This document shows, in pieces, positions 50,972 through 60,401 of a DNA stretch of 64,000 bases. The stretch comes from Clostridiaceae bacterium BL-3 (GTDB lineage Bacteria > Bacillota > Clostridia > Clostridiales > Clostridiaceae), in the NCBI GenBank assembly GCA_902809985.1, contig CADDXC010000001.1:930001-994000 (forward strand), written 5' to 3'. The notes under the pieces were generated by a model. That model made no database searches and was not told the DNA's origin. It saw only the letters and a program-made list of their open reading frames with translations. Positions within the stretch are counted from its first letter, which is position 1, and each line of letters begins with the position of its first letter. A program made the position numbers and the translations under genes.

Positions 50972-52532
50972 GAATAACACCTCCATAAATATCCATATAT
51001 TTAAAAATCATAAAAGTTAGGGTGAGGCTCAAAATTGTAGTAGTGTCATTTAGGTCTATGTTCATTATCTGCTGAATTCTTTTCAAGCGATGAGACAGAG
51101 TACTTCTGCAGATGTTTAAATTACTGGCTGTTTTCAATTGGTTTTTTTCATTTAATAGATATGTGTAAAGGCAGTGAAGATAGTTTGTATTATTGATCTT
51201 GTCGTATTTTATCAGTGCAAATATTGAGGCATGACAGAACTTTTTTAAATCCTCCTGCCGGGAACAGATCTCTAATAGATGGTATATTGCTAGATCTTCA
51301 TAGTAAAAGAGAAATTTATCTTTTATAAGTCTTATTCCAAGTTCAATGGACTTTACTGACTGTTCATAGTAATTTTTTATATCAGCTATGTTATGGAAAC
51401 AGCGGCTTAGTCCGCCATAGATATTATTGCTTTTAAAAAAAGTTATTAATCTTGAAAAAGTGTGTTCAATATTGAAGATTTTATCTTTACGATTTATGAG
51501 TGCAACAATAAAATCATTATATATAATTATTTTAGATCCGGGGAGCATATATTCAATTGTGTCCATTACCTGGTGTAGTGAAGTGTGAACAAACTTATTC
51601 TGGGGAACAAATATTACAAGTACATACAGGTTATAATAGAAGTTTAAATCTAAGAAATTTAATCTATCTTCTATTGTTTTTTTATTGTTTTCACTGCCAT
51701 CGAGCAGATCTATTATAAAATTTTCATATCTAAACCCCTTTGCATTTTGAAAAAACCTGTTTTTTTGCATTTCGGAAGATATTATTCTGCATAAGAGTAT
51801 AATTAGGTCCATGTCGTTTCTGGAAAAAGGCTTTTCATATTCCAAAGATGTAAGATAAGCCACCACTGTGTTGTTGATCTTTATATTTGATATTATTCTT
51901 GGAATTCTAAATTTATCCTTATTCATGAATACAGGAGAATTATTTTTGTGAATTATTTCTATAAATTTTTTGATATTGTGTTTGGATGTAAAGTTATAAG
52001 AACAATAACCTTTAGTTAGAAGTTCAACCCATATTGGATCATCTACTTTTGCATTCTTTGAAGAAGCAATTAGTTTAAAACTTAGATCTAGAATACATAT
52101 AGGATTTCCAAGTATCTCATATCCAACGTTTACAATATGTTGAATACCTTTTCCACTGATCAGTGCATTTAGTAATTTGGATGAATTAATATCTGATTCC
52201 TGATATTCTATAATAATCTCCTGTATTTCATTGAAAATTTTAAATATATTTATCTTATCGTCTAACACTATTAGATTTAACATAGGTTTTTTTGCGTATT
52301 TAAAAGTCATAAGGTTATTTGAAATACAAAGTATATTGACAGTACTATTCTGAGGCAAAACCTTTGGAAAATCTGAATCCTTTCCTACATATAGATAATC
52401 TGGGTTAAAAAAAGATTGACTTTCACTGAGAAATTTTACGGCTTTAATTGATATGTCTTCTTTTTGACATATATATAACTTGGGATTATATTTATTTATT
52501 TTATTTAAAAGACTGTGCATAGTTAAATTCAT
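50964..52532 (-). CDS. PucR/CdaR-type transcriptional regulator
   Basis: A 522-residue regulator. The N-terminal two thirds contain a PucR-like/GAF-like sensing region (about 130-290, NVGYEILGNPICILDLSFKL) and a GGDEF-like helper region. The C-terminal HTH_30 is clear (QLKTASNLNICRSTLSHRLK, about 478-500). ATG at 52532, 8 nt after GGGGAG. It is the first gene of the regulator-activator operon. Such regulators usually sense the pathway's substrate and turn on adjacent methyltransferase genes. Confidence 0.85.
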   Translation of the reverse strand: MNLTMHSLLNKINKYNPKLYICQKEDISIKAVKFLSESQSFFNPDYLYVGKDSDFPKVLPQNSTVNILCISNNLMTFKYAKKPMLNLIVLDDKINIFKIFNEIQEIIIEYQESDINSSKLLNALISGKGIQHIVNVGYEILGNPICILDLSFKLIASSKNAKVDDPIWVELLTKGYCSYNFTSKHNIKKFIEIIHKNNSPVFMNKDKFRIPRIISNIKINNTVVAYLTSLEYEKPFSRNDMDLIILLCRIISSEMQKNRFFQNAKGFRYENFIIDLLDGSENNKKTIEDRLNFLDLNFYYNLYVLVIFVPQNKFVHTSLHQVMDTIEYMLPGSKIIIYNDFIVALINRKDKIFNIEHTFSRLITFFKSNNIYGGLSRCFHNIADIKNYYEQSVKSIELGIRLIKDKFLFYYEDLAIYHLLEICSRQEDLKKFCHASIFALIKYDKINNTNYLHCLYTYLLNEKNQLKTASNLNICRSTLSHRLKRIQQIMNIDLNDTTTILSLTLTFMIFKYMDIYGGVIHE

Positions 52533-52770
52533 GTTGGACACTCCCCATATAGAAATAATAAACTATTATGCATTGGATTTAAAGGTATAATTTATAAATA
52601 AGAAGCATAAATTTTAAATTTAAATAAAATTGAGAAAATACATATAAAATGCACATAATGCTTATTTTTATATTGAAATTTGTTCATTGTGTATGGTGTT
52701 TTATTGATGTATTTATGATAGGTTATATACAAAGGGTTCATTTTTATAGATTAGAGGGTAGGGATATCTT

Positions 52771-53397
52771 ATGAACAGAACACTTGTGAAAGCAATGGCA
52801 GAATTAAATGAAGATATAGTTATTGAGGAGGTAAAGTCTCTTATAAAAAACAATGTTCCGGTATTGGAAATTATTCAGTATTTACAGAGGGGAATAGAGA
52901 GCGTAGGAAAGAATTTTGAAGAAAAAAAGTATTTCATGTCTGAACTCATTATATCTGGGGAGATATTTAAAGAAGCTTCACAAATACTTAGGAAGGAATT
53001 TCCTTTGAATACTTCAGAACAGGGAAATTTTATTATAGGAACTATATATGGGGATATACATGATGTAGGCAAAAATATTGTTGCTACTGTCATGAAAAGT
53101 AATGGCTTTCGTGTAATAGATCTAGGTACGGACGTAGCTACTGAAGAATTTATAGAAGCAATTAAACAATATAAACCCAAGGTAGTTGGAATTTCATGTC
53201 TTCTTACAAACTGCTTTGATAATTTGAGGGAATGTATACAATCAATTCAAAATAAAGGGCTTAGAAAGGATTTAAAGATTTTAATTGGAGGAGGACCTTT
53301 AGATGAATATGTGCGTAAGTATGTAAAAGCTGATATGTTGTGCAAAACCATTCAAGAAACTGTTAGATACTGTAAAAAATTATATCGATTGGATTGA
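52771..53397 (+). CDS. Second corrinoid methyl carrier protein (orphan)
   Basis: A 208-residue paralogue of the carrier at 47226 (VKAMAELNEDIVIEEVKSL cap, DIHDVGKNIV cobalt ligand motif, GISCLLTN and LIGGGPL). The two share most motif residues but not linker sequence. No methyltransferase follows; metA begins 76 bp later and is separately oriented with its own leader. It is divergent from the regulator. The 238-bp gap between them holds AT-rich promoter DNA without a clear operator. It may accept methyl groups from a methyltransferase elsewhere. Confidence 0.9.
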   Translation: MNRTLVKAMAELNEDIVIEEVKSLIKNNVPVLEIIQYLQRGIESVGKNFEEKKYFMSELIISGEIFKEASQILRKEFPLNTSEQGNFIIGTIYGDIHDVGKNIVATVMKSNGFRVIDLGTDVATEEFIEAIKQYKPKVVGISCLLTNCFDNLRECIQSIQNKGLRKDLKILIGGGPLDEYVRKYVKADMLCKTIQETVRYCKKLYRLD

Positions 53398-53473
53398 ATT
53401 AGTTGAGTTGTATTTATATATAACACTATGCTATAATAAAATTTAATACAATTTATACTTTAGAGGTGATAAC

Positions 53474-54418
53474 ATGCCAATAAAAATAAGAGATGATTTA
53501 CCAGCTGCTGAAATTTTGAACAATGAAAATATATTTGTCATGCCTGAAAATATAGCATTTCATCAAGATATCAGGCCTCTTAAGATAGCTATTTTAAATT
53601 TGATGCCAATTAAAATTACCACAGAAGTACAACTTTTGAGACTTATAGGTAATACTGCGCTGCAAATTGAAGTCGAATTACTCCATCCCAAAACTCATAT
53701 ATCTAAAAATACTTCGGAAGAGTACCTAACTAACTTCTATAAAACTTTTGATGATGTAAAAGATGAGAAGTTTGATGGATTGATTATAACCGGAGCTCCA
53801 ATAGAACATCTGAAATTTGAACAGGTGAATTATTGGGAAGAGCTTGAGAATATAATGGAATGGAGTATACACAATGTATACTCCACTTTGCATATATGTT
53901 GGGGAGCCCAGGCGGGATTATATTATCATTATGGTATTCCCAAATATAGTTTAAAGGAGAAGATGTTTGGAGTATTTAAGCATAGGGTGGTACAAAAGGA
54001 TGTTAAATTGGTCAGAGGGTTTGATGATGAATTTTTTGCCCCTCACTCTAGATATACAGAGGTTAGAAGAGAGGATATCGAAAAAGTAGACGAGTTGACT
54101 ATAGTTGCAGAATCAGATGAAGCAGGAATATACCTGGTATTAGATAAAAATGCAAGGCAAATTTTTGTTATGGGACATTCTGAATATGATCCCCTTACTT
54201 TAAAATCAGAGTATTTAAGAGACAAGGCCAAGGGAAGTAATATAAAGATACCAAGAAATTATTTTCCACAGGATGATCCTGAGGAAGATCCAGTAGTAAG
54301 ATGGCGGGGACATTCCAATCTGTTGTTTTCAAACTGGCTGAATTATTATGTTTATCAAGAAACTCCATATGACTTAAATAAAATAGAACCTTTAAAAAGA
54401 TTGGATAGAATCAGATAA
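53474..54418 (+). CDS. metA: Homoserine O-acetyltransferase, MetA type
   Basis: A 314-residue MetA-family enzyme for the first committed step of methionine synthesis. Active-site Cys is in [10 protein letters not shown] (about 142), and the catalytic His and Glu lie in RHSRYTEV-like and EYDPLTL segments. Residue 111 is Glu ([12 protein letters not shown]), the determinant reported to give acetyl-CoA rather than succinyl-CoA specificity (E. coli has Gly). So acetylation is expected despite the family's succinyltransferase name. GAGGTGATAAC precedes the ATG. No SAM riboswitch is visible upstream. Confidence 0.93.
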   Translation: MPIKIRDDLPAAEILNNENIFVMPENIAFHQDIRPLKIAILNLMPIKITTEVQLLRLIGNTALQIEVELLHPKTHISKNTSEEYLTNFYKTFDDVKDEKFDGLIITGAPIEHLKFEQVNYWEELENIMEWSIHNVYSTLHICWGAQAGLYYHYGIPKYSLKEKMFGVFKHRVVQKDVKLVRGFDDEFFAPHSRYTEVRREDIEKVDELTIVAESDEAGIYLVLDKNARQIFVMGHSEYDPLTLKSEYLRDKAKGSNIKIPRNYFPQDDPEEDPVVRWRGHSNLLFSNWLNYYVYQETPYDLNKIEPLKRLDRIR

Positions 54419-54468
54419 GTTAGAGGAGGGTAAAAATCGTTGTAGTTAAATGGAATCAACGGTATATT

Positions 54469-55287
54469 ATGAATTTAAATGAAAATGTAAAAGAAGCAGT
54501 AGGTTTTATAAGTTTAAATATGAAATTGAAACCTAAAATAGGAATTATACTTGGTTCTGGTTTGGGAAATATAGCGGATGAAATTGAAAGTGCTGAAATC
54601 TATAGATATAGGGATATACCTCATTTCCCTGTTTCTACAGTACAGGGTCATAAGAACCGCCTTATGATAGGAAAACTTGAGAATAAAGCTGTGTTTGCCA
54701 TGCAAGGAAGATTTCATTATTATGAAGGGTATTCTATGAAAGATATAATTTTTCCTATTATGGTCATGAAAATGATAGGCATTGAATCCATCATAGTTAC
54801 CAATGCTTCAGGTGGAATAAATAAAAATTACAGCAGTGGAGATTTGATGCTCATAAAAGACCATATAAATCTATCAGGACAAAATCCACTTATAGGACAG
54901 AATATGGATGAATTTGGTTCTAGATTTCCGGATATGTCTGAAGCCTATGATAAAGGACTTAGAGAAATGGCAAAAAAGGCGGCATTTAAATTGGGAATTT
55001 CTCTTCAGGAGGGAGTATATGTATATATGACCGGCCCCAGCTATGAAACACCAGCGGAAATAAATATGTTGGGCATACTTGGTGGAGATGCAGTGGGGAT
55101 GTCTACAGTTCCTGAGGTAATTGCAGCCAATCACAGCGGTATGAAAGTTTTGGGAATATCCTGTATAACAAATATGGCAGCAGGTATATTGAATCATAGA
55201 TTGAGCCATGAAGAAGTTATAAAAACTTCTGCTGCTGCCAGTAAGAAATTTATAAATTTTACTAAAGAAATAATTAAAATAATATAG
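54469..55287 (+). CDS. punA: Purine nucleoside phosphorylase (PNP-II, trimeric type)
   Basis: A 272-residue phosphorylase splitting inosine and guanosine into base and ribose-1-phosphate. Phosphate-binding GSGLGN (about 30), HFPVSTVQGHKNRL, VTNASGGIN, and the signature YMTGPSYETPAEI are intact. The ATG at 54469 lacks a nearby ribosome site; GAGGAGGG lies about 40 nt upstream, and no standard in-frame start lies nearer to it. An overlapping ten-codon frame beginning at the ATG at 54450 might couple translation. The gene follows metA by 50 bp. Confidence 0.92.
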   Translation: MNLNENVKEAVGFISLNMKLKPKIGIILGSGLGNIADEIESAEIYRYRDIPHFPVSTVQGHKNRLMIGKLENKAVFAMQGRFHYYEGYSMKDIIFPIMVMKMIGIESIIVTNASGGINKNYSSGDLMLIKDHINLSGQNPLIGQNMDEFGSRFPDMSEAYDKGLREMAKKAAFKLGISLQEGVYVYMTGPSYETPAEINMLGILGGDAVGMSTVPEVIAANHSGMKVLGISCITNMAAGILNHRLSHEEVIKTSAAASKKFINFTKEIIKII

Positions 55288-55290
55288 TAA

Positions 55291-55321
55291 TGACACCAGA
55301 TCACAGGTGGATTTGGTGTCA
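55291..55321. terminator. Terminator between punA and the XRE gene
   Basis: TGACACCA...TGGTGTCA (8-bp perfect arms, inner CCA...TGG pairing) followed by TTTATCTTTTT, 3 bp after the punA stop. Confidence 0.8.
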
Positions 55322-55370
55322 TTTATCTTTTTAATACAAACCTCATATTTAACTGTATAATATGTCAATA

Positions 55371-56039
55371 TCATTTTTGAAGCAGTTTTTCATTTCTGGC
55401 ATTTACTTCTGCAATATGGTGAAGTACCAATTTTATAGCTATGACGTCATCCAGATATCCAAAAGGGAATACATAGTCGGGAATAATATCAATTGAAAGT
55501 ATGAAATACAAAAGCCCGCTTCCAAGTAGAATACGAATTTCTTCAGGAGAAGTGTCATTACAAAATTTTTCATACATCTGTTTTAGCTCATCTACAAACA
55601 GTCCACTTCCGTTTACGGTATTTATCTTTTCTTTAAAATTCTTATATACAATGTTTTTACCTTCTTTTGTAGCAGCATATTTTTTGTATTTTTCAAGTTC
55701 CTCTTCTATTTTGCATAGATCATAGTGGTAATCAAGCAGATTTGAAAATTTTAAAAGTTCCTGAATGTTTTTTATAAAGGAAGGCGAGTTTATAAAATTT
55801 TCATTGTTTAAAATGTCTATGTCATATCCATCTGCTATCAGTAGTTTTTCTATGGATACATTTAAGCATCTGGCAAAACTTTGAATATGTTTCATATTCG
55901 CACGTTGTTTTCCATTCACAATTCTTGAAATAGTTGAAGTGTCTATTCCACTTAAAGCACTGAGTTTACGCATAGAAAGCGAGTTTTTTTTCAATAAATC
56001 CCTGATGAGGGCGCCGAGTTCAGATTTTCTCTCATACAC
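55371..56039 (-). CDS. XRE-type HTH protein with DUF1232 domain
   Basis: A 222-residue protein. An N-terminal XRE helix-turn-helix (SMRKLSALSGIDTSTISRIV, about 19-40) is followed by a helical linker and a C-terminal DUF1232 (YkvA-like) segment with two hydrophobic stretches (GLLYFILSIDIIPDYVFPFG, then YLDDVIAI). A DNA-binding and membrane-associated combination is unusual but recurrent in clostridia. Function unknown; possibly a regulator tethered to the membrane. Confidence 0.78.
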   Translation of the reverse strand: MYERKSELGALIRDLLKKNSLSMRKLSALSGIDTSTISRIVNGKQRANMKHIQSFARCLNVSIEKLLIADGYDIDILNNENFINSPSFIKNIQELLKFSNLLDYHYDLCKIEEELEKYKKYAATKEGKNIVYKNFKEKINTVNGSGLFVDELKQMYEKFCNDTSPEEIRILLGSGLLYFILSIDIIPDYVFPFGYLDDVIAIKLVLHHIAEVNARNEKLLQK

Positions 56040-56137
56040 ACTTTATTCACTCCTTAATTTATTAGACGATTGCCTTGTAATTATATTACCTATAGTAGAT
56101 TATATGCACTAAAGTTTCGATTAGTATATAAAAAAAC

Positions 56138-56156
56138 TGTTGAAATTATTTCAACA
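56138..56156. promoter_or_regulatory. 19-bp perfect palindrome ahead of the Nramp gene
   Basis: TGTTGAAAT-T-ATTTCAACA, 90 bp before the plus-strand transporter gene and 99 bp before the minus-strand XRE gene. It looks like the operator of a dimeric repressor, perhaps the adjacent XRE protein or a metal regulator. Confidence 0.5.
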
Positions 56157-56245
56157 ATAATTTGAGATATAAGCAACAATTTCAGGGTAAAAGTATAGTA
56201 TATATTATCAGCTATTATCAGGACAATATATGGAGGTGCAGATAA

Positions 56246-57562
56246 ATGAACCAATTAGATGAAAATAGTTTAAATGGGCTTAATGTAGGCAACTTAAAAT
56301 TTGAGAATACAGCAGTCAGGGAAAAAAATAATAAGTTAAAATTAAATATGGCGGTGTTGGCCCTTATAGGTCCCGGCGTTTTGGCTGCAATGGGGGATAA
56401 TGATGCAGGAGGAATTATTTCCTATTGTATGACCGGTGCTAAATTTGGCATAAGTTTATTTATACCTCTTACTATTTGTCTTAGTGTGCTGACGTATACA
56501 GTTCAAGAAATGTCCATGAGGCTTGGAAATGTCAGTCAGAAGGGATTTATGCTCCTTATTGGTAAATATTATGGTAAGTTTTGGATGAAATATCACCTAT
56601 ATACTTTACTCATTGAAAATATTTTAATGTTGACTACTGAATTCATGGGAATGACGGCAGGCCTTATAATGATTGGTATACCTCTCTGGCTGGGAACTGT
56701 TATTAGCCTGGTATTCATGTTATCAATTATAACTTTCAAGGGCTATTTAAAAAAAGAGAAAATAGCACTTTTTATGGGAATTGTCAATATAGTATTTGTT
56801 ATAATTGCATTTATGGTTAAACCTGATCTACAGTCTATATTAAATACCTTTGTAAAATGGAATTGTAATGTATACAGCCCTGATCTACTATGGTATATTG
56901 TTGCAATTATAGGAAATTCAGTAGCGCCCTGGATGATATTTTTTCAGGGAAGTGCCTGTATAGATAGGGGAGCGGTTGCAGAGCACATACGTATTGGACG
57001 TGTTGATACCCGTATAGGATGTATAGTTCAAGTGATAATAGCTCTTTGCGTAATTATTTCCGGTACCGCATTATTTGGTCAAATGGGGAATATGGAAAGC
57101 GCTGGGCCCAATCTAATAATAAAGGCCATTGGAGCTAATACCGGAAAAACAGCCGCAGTACTGTTTGCAGCAGGCTTATTTAACGCAGGGCTTATTGCAT
57201 CTATAACAATAGCCTTATCTTCTTCCTGGTGTACTGCGGAAGCTTTTAAATGGAATCACAGTTTAAACGACAGTATAAGTGAAGCGCCTAAATTTTATGC
57301 TGTATATATTGGAAGTGCTCTAATAGCAGCTTTTATTATGCTAATACCAAATCTTCCTTTGAATTGCATGGCACTTTTAACGCAGATTATAGGAGGTATT
57401 TTGATAATCCCCATATTGATTTTTCTAGTAATATTTACGAACAAAAAAGAGATAATGGGAAGCTACAAAAACAGTTTTTTTGTGAATATCAGGGTCTGCA
57501 TAGTTGCAGTTCTATTGATTGGGACAGCTTTGTTGTTTATAGTGCATTCTTTTGTATTGTAA
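56246..57562 (+). CDS. Nramp-related transporter lacking the canonical metal motifs
   Basis: A 438-residue, 11-helix protein of the Nramp superfamily. TM1 has LAAMGDNDAGGIISY instead of DPGN, and TM6 has NSVAPWMIFFQGSA instead of the MPHN motif with its metal-binding Met. Loss of that Met is a mark of Nramp-related magnesium-type transporters (NRMT-like), so Mg2+ or another hard ion is a more likely substrate than Mn2+/Fe2+. The ATG follows TGGAGGTG. It converges with a canonical Nramp gene, 5 bp between stops. Confidence 0.8.
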   Translation: MNQLDENSLNGLNVGNLKFENTAVREKNNKLKLNMAVLALIGPGVLAAMGDNDAGGIISYCMTGAKFGISLFIPLTICLSVLTYTVQEMSMRLGNVSQKGFMLLIGKYYGKFWMKYHLYTLLIENILMLTTEFMGMTAGLIMIGIPLWLGTVISLVFMLSIITFKGYLKKEKIALFMGIVNIVFVIIAFMVKPDLQSILNTFVKWNCNVYSPDLLWYIVAIIGNSVAPWMIFFQGSACIDRGAVAEHIRIGRVDTRIGCIVQVIIALCVIISGTALFGQMGNMESAGPNLIIKAIGANTGKTAAVLFAAGLFNAGLIASITIALSSSWCTAEAFKWNHSLNDSISEAPKFYAVYIGSALIAAFIMLIPNLPLNCMALLTQIIGGILIIPILIFLVIFTNKKEIMGSYKNSFFVNIRVCIVAVLLIGTALLFIVHSFVL

Positions 57563-57567
57563 TACCA

Positions 57568-59421
57568 TTATTTTGCAATCAAAATTGGGATGGAAAGTTT
57601 GTGTTTTACCTTATCTGTTATTGTGCCAAATAGTATATCGGCTATGCCATGATGACCATGGGTACCGAATATGATCAGATCAGCATGATGTTTTTCCACA
57701 ATTTTGACAAGAGATTTTTCTGCCTTTCCATAACCTACTTCTGGGATAACACTTTGGAAACCCAGTGATTCTAATTTTTCCACATACATGTTAAGTCTCT
57801 CAATATCTCTTTTACTTTCTACATCATTTGCTTTTTTACCGTATATGCTGGCACTTACACTTTCCACTATGTGAATTAGGATTAAATTACTGTCTTTGCT
57901 GCAAAAATTTACAGCCTGAGATAATACGTCTCTGTCATTTTTACTGAAATCAAGAGCTAATGCAATACTATTGTAAGGTTCAATTTTATTTATTTCAGGA
58001 AAGAGTACGTCACCGTGTATATCAACTGCATCCCTGTTTCCTGATTTGGAAATTATAGGTTCAAATATTATATAAACTAGCAAGATGCCCATCATTATGC
58101 AAATTGTTATGGATAGATATTCGAAAGATTTTAAATTGCTTTTAGACATCCATTCCATAAGTGTTTCGATAACAAGTCTCACATTTAAGTATATTATTAA
58201 AATAGATAAAAGCCATGCAAGTATTTGTGCCTTCTTGGAAATGGCAAATCCCTTCATTAAATTCTTACTGCTGACAAAATGTATAAGAGGAATTAAGGCA
58301 AAGGCCAGCTGAAGACTGAGTATCACCTGACTTATTATAAGTAGTTCTCCTGTAGCTGAATCGCCAAAATAGATTATAGTTAAAATTGAGGGTATTATTG
58401 CAAGTATTCTTGTGATAAGTCTTCTTACCCAGGGCTGAACTCTAAGATGAATAAAGCCTTCCATTACGATTTGACCTGCGTAAGTGCCAGTTATAGTTGA
58501 AGATTGTCCGGCGGCAATTAGAGCAACGCCGAATAAAATAGGAGCTAAAGTGCTTCCCAGAACAGGCTCAAGAAGTTTGTGGGCTTTTAAAATATCATCT
58601 ACCCCGTAGTTGCCGCTTCTATGAAATACCGAGGCAGCTAGTATGAGTATTGCTGCATTTACGAGAAAAGCCAAATTTAATGCTACCAGTGAATCTATGT
58701 TATTGAATTTAACAGCCTGTTTTAGACCGCTTTCTGTTCTCTCTATGTTTCTTGTCTGTACAATGGAAGAATGAAGATAAAGATTGTGCGGCATTATAGT
58801 GGCTCCTATTATACCTATAGCTATAAAAAGTGCATCTTTATTTGGAAGATTTGGTATAAATCCTAAAGCTATTCCGTGATAGTCGGGTTTTGATATGATA
58901 ATTTCTATAAAGAAGCTTATACCTATTATGGCAATTAAACCTATGATAAAAGCTTCCATTTTTCTGATGCCGAATCTATCCAGAAATAGGAGAAGTAGTG
59001 TGTCAAATCCGGTTATGATTACGCCATATATTAGTGGAAGGTTAAATATTAAATTTAAACCTATAGCTGTCCCTAAGACTTCTGCAATATCCGTGGAAAC
59101 AATGGCGATTTCACATAAAATCCATAATATATAATTTACAGCTGTGTTGTAGTGGCTTCTGCATGCTTGAGCTAAATCCTTGCCGGTTATAATACCCAAT
59201 CTTGCACATAGGGTTTGAAAAAAAATTGCCATTATGTTGGATATTAATATTACCCATATGAGATTGTAGCCAAATTTACTTCCACCTGCAATATCTGTAG
59301 CCCAATTGCCCGGATCCATGTAGCCGACGCTTACCAGGTATGCAGGGCCTATAAAGGCCATTAATTTTTTATAAAAGCTTTTTCCCTTTGGAATTTCAAT
59401 TAAATTGTTATTTTCTCTCAT
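57568..59421 (-). CDS. Nramp manganese transporter fused to a universal-stress domain
   Basis: A 617-residue fusion. The N-terminal 430 residues form a canonical Nramp with TM1 SVGYMDPGNWATDIAGG and TM6 GATIMPHNLYLHSS, so Mn2+/Fe2+ uptake is expected. Residues about 475-617 are a UspA domain (IALALDFSKNDRDV, LILIHIVESVSASIYG, and ATP-site-like FGTHGHHGIADILFG). The Usp part probably senses ATP or stress and gates transport. Same fusion is known in other clostridia. The stop is 5 bp from the convergent gene. Confidence 0.9.
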   Translation of the reverse strand: MRENNNLIEIPKGKSFYKKLMAFIGPAYLVSVGYMDPGNWATDIAGGSKFGYNLIWVILISNIMAIFFQTLCARLGIITGKDLAQACRSHYNTAVNYILWILCEIAIVSTDIAEVLGTAIGLNLIFNLPLIYGVIITGFDTLLLLFLDRFGIRKMEAFIIGLIAIIGISFFIEIIISKPDYHGIALGFIPNLPNKDALFIAIGIIGATIMPHNLYLHSSIVQTRNIERTESGLKQAVKFNNIDSLVALNLAFLVNAAILILAASVFHRSGNYGVDDILKAHKLLEPVLGSTLAPILFGVALIAAGQSSTITGTYAGQIVMEGFIHLRVQPWVRRLITRILAIIPSILTIIYFGDSATGELLIISQVILSLQLAFALIPLIHFVSSKNLMKGFAISKKAQILAWLLSILIIYLNVRLVIETLMEWMSKSNLKSFEYLSITICIMMGILLVYIIFEPIISKSGNRDAVDIHGDVLFPEINKIEPYNSIALALDFSKNDRDVLSQAVNFCSKDSNLILIHIVESVSASIYGKKANDVESKRDIERLNMYVEKLESLGFQSVIPEVGYGKAEKSLVKIVEKHHADLIIFGTHGHHGIADILFGTITDKVKHKLSIPILIAK

Positions 59422-59619
59422 AAGTATGCCCCCTCAAAGCTAAAGGTAATTTTTAAGATTTGCTAAATACTATTATAATAGGATTTAATATACTTTGCAT
59501 TATTAAAATTTTATAAAATATGAGGTGAGTTTAACAAACAGTTATATTTTTCAGTTGCAGAAGGGGAAATCCTTGGATATAATAATAAATAGATGAGTAT
59601 AATTGTGGAGGTGTATATT

Positions 59620-60123
59620 ATTAATAAAAATAATAATTTAAATGAACAAATTAGGGTGGACAAAATTAGATTGGTTGGGGAAAAAGAGAGTACAATTTTA
59701 AAAACCAGAGAGGCTCTGGAAATGGCTAGGGAAAGAGGCATGGATTTAGTGATGGTTTCACCTCAGGCAAAACCGCCGGTGTGTAAAATCATGAATTACA
59801 GCAAATTTCTCTATGAACAATCTAAGAAGGCCAAAGTGGCCAGAAAAAATCAAAAAATTGTTGAAATGAAGGAGATTAGGTTAAGTGCTACTATTGAATT
59901 GAATGATATAGAAATTAAAGCCAATAATGCAAAAAAATTTTTAAATAAGGGCAATAAAGTAAAAGTTTCTATAAGATTTAGGGGAAGGCAAAACAACTAC
60001 ACCAATTTAGGAAGAAAAGTAATGGATGTGTTTTTGGATAAGGTAGAAGAAAGTGCGTCGGTGGAAAGAGCACCTAAATTGGAGGGAAACAACATGTTTA
60101 TGATTCTAGCTCCCAAAAAGTAG
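59620..60123 (+). CDS. infC: Translation initiation factor IF-3, ATT start, solitary
   Basis: About 167 residues. N-domain: LNEQIRVDKIRLVGEKEST, then TREALEMARERGMDLVMVSP and PPVCKIMNYSKF; C-domain: VEMKEIRLSATIELNDIE, VKVSIRFRGRQ. The chosen start is ATT at 59620 (GGAGG 8 nt upstream); infC normally uses ATT for autoregulation, because IF-3 itself rejects such starts. The ATG at 59593 lies ahead of the ribosome site. No rpmI or rplT follows; the gene ends at its own terminator, so this may be a second, accessory IF-3. Confidence 0.9.
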   Translation: MNKNNNLNEQIRVDKIRLVGEKESTILKTREALEMARERGMDLVMVSPQAKPPVCKIMNYSKFLYEQSKKAKVARKNQKIVEMKEIRLSATIELNDIEIKANNAKKFLNKGNKVKVSIRFRGRQNNYTNLGRKVMDVFLDKVEESASVERAPKLEGNNMFMILAPKK

Positions 60124-60146
60124 TACTTTTTAAATAGAGTAGAGTA

Positions 60147-60181
60147 AAAATCAGGGTTTGATAATTTCAGACCCTGATTTT
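60147..60181 (+). terminator. infC terminator
   Basis: AAAATCAGGGT...ACCCTGATTTT, perfect 11-bp arms with a T-rich end. Confidence 0.85.
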
Positions 60182-60272
60182 ATTTTATGTAAAAATGTAA
60201 AGTCAATTGAGTATTATTAATTTTAACAAACATATTTACAAAAGAAAGTAAGTATATTATAATAAATACATA

Positions 60273-60291
60273 AATGATATTGAATATCATT
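60273..60291 (+). promoter_or_regulatory. Fur box of the feo operon
   Basis: AATGATATT-G-AATATCATT is a perfect 19-bp palindrome close to the Fur consensus, followed by ATC. It lies 110 bp before the first feoA, implying repression when iron is plentiful. Confidence 0.75.
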
Positions 60292-60401
60292 ATCCTTTGC
60301 TAATGAAATTCGATATCTTATGTTAATGATCTTCATTTAGCTATACATAATCAACAGCTCATTAGTTTAGGAGGAGAAAATAAAGTGGGAGGGGAGTATA
60401 A

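Noticed and set aside
53398..53473. SAM riboswitch ahead of metA
   Set aside because: The leader is only about 75 bp and shows no S-box motifs.
54421..54468. Non-standard ATC start for purine nucleoside phosphorylase next to GAGGAGGG
   Set aside because: The ATG at 54469 gives the family's normal N-terminus; the upstream residues are not family-like.
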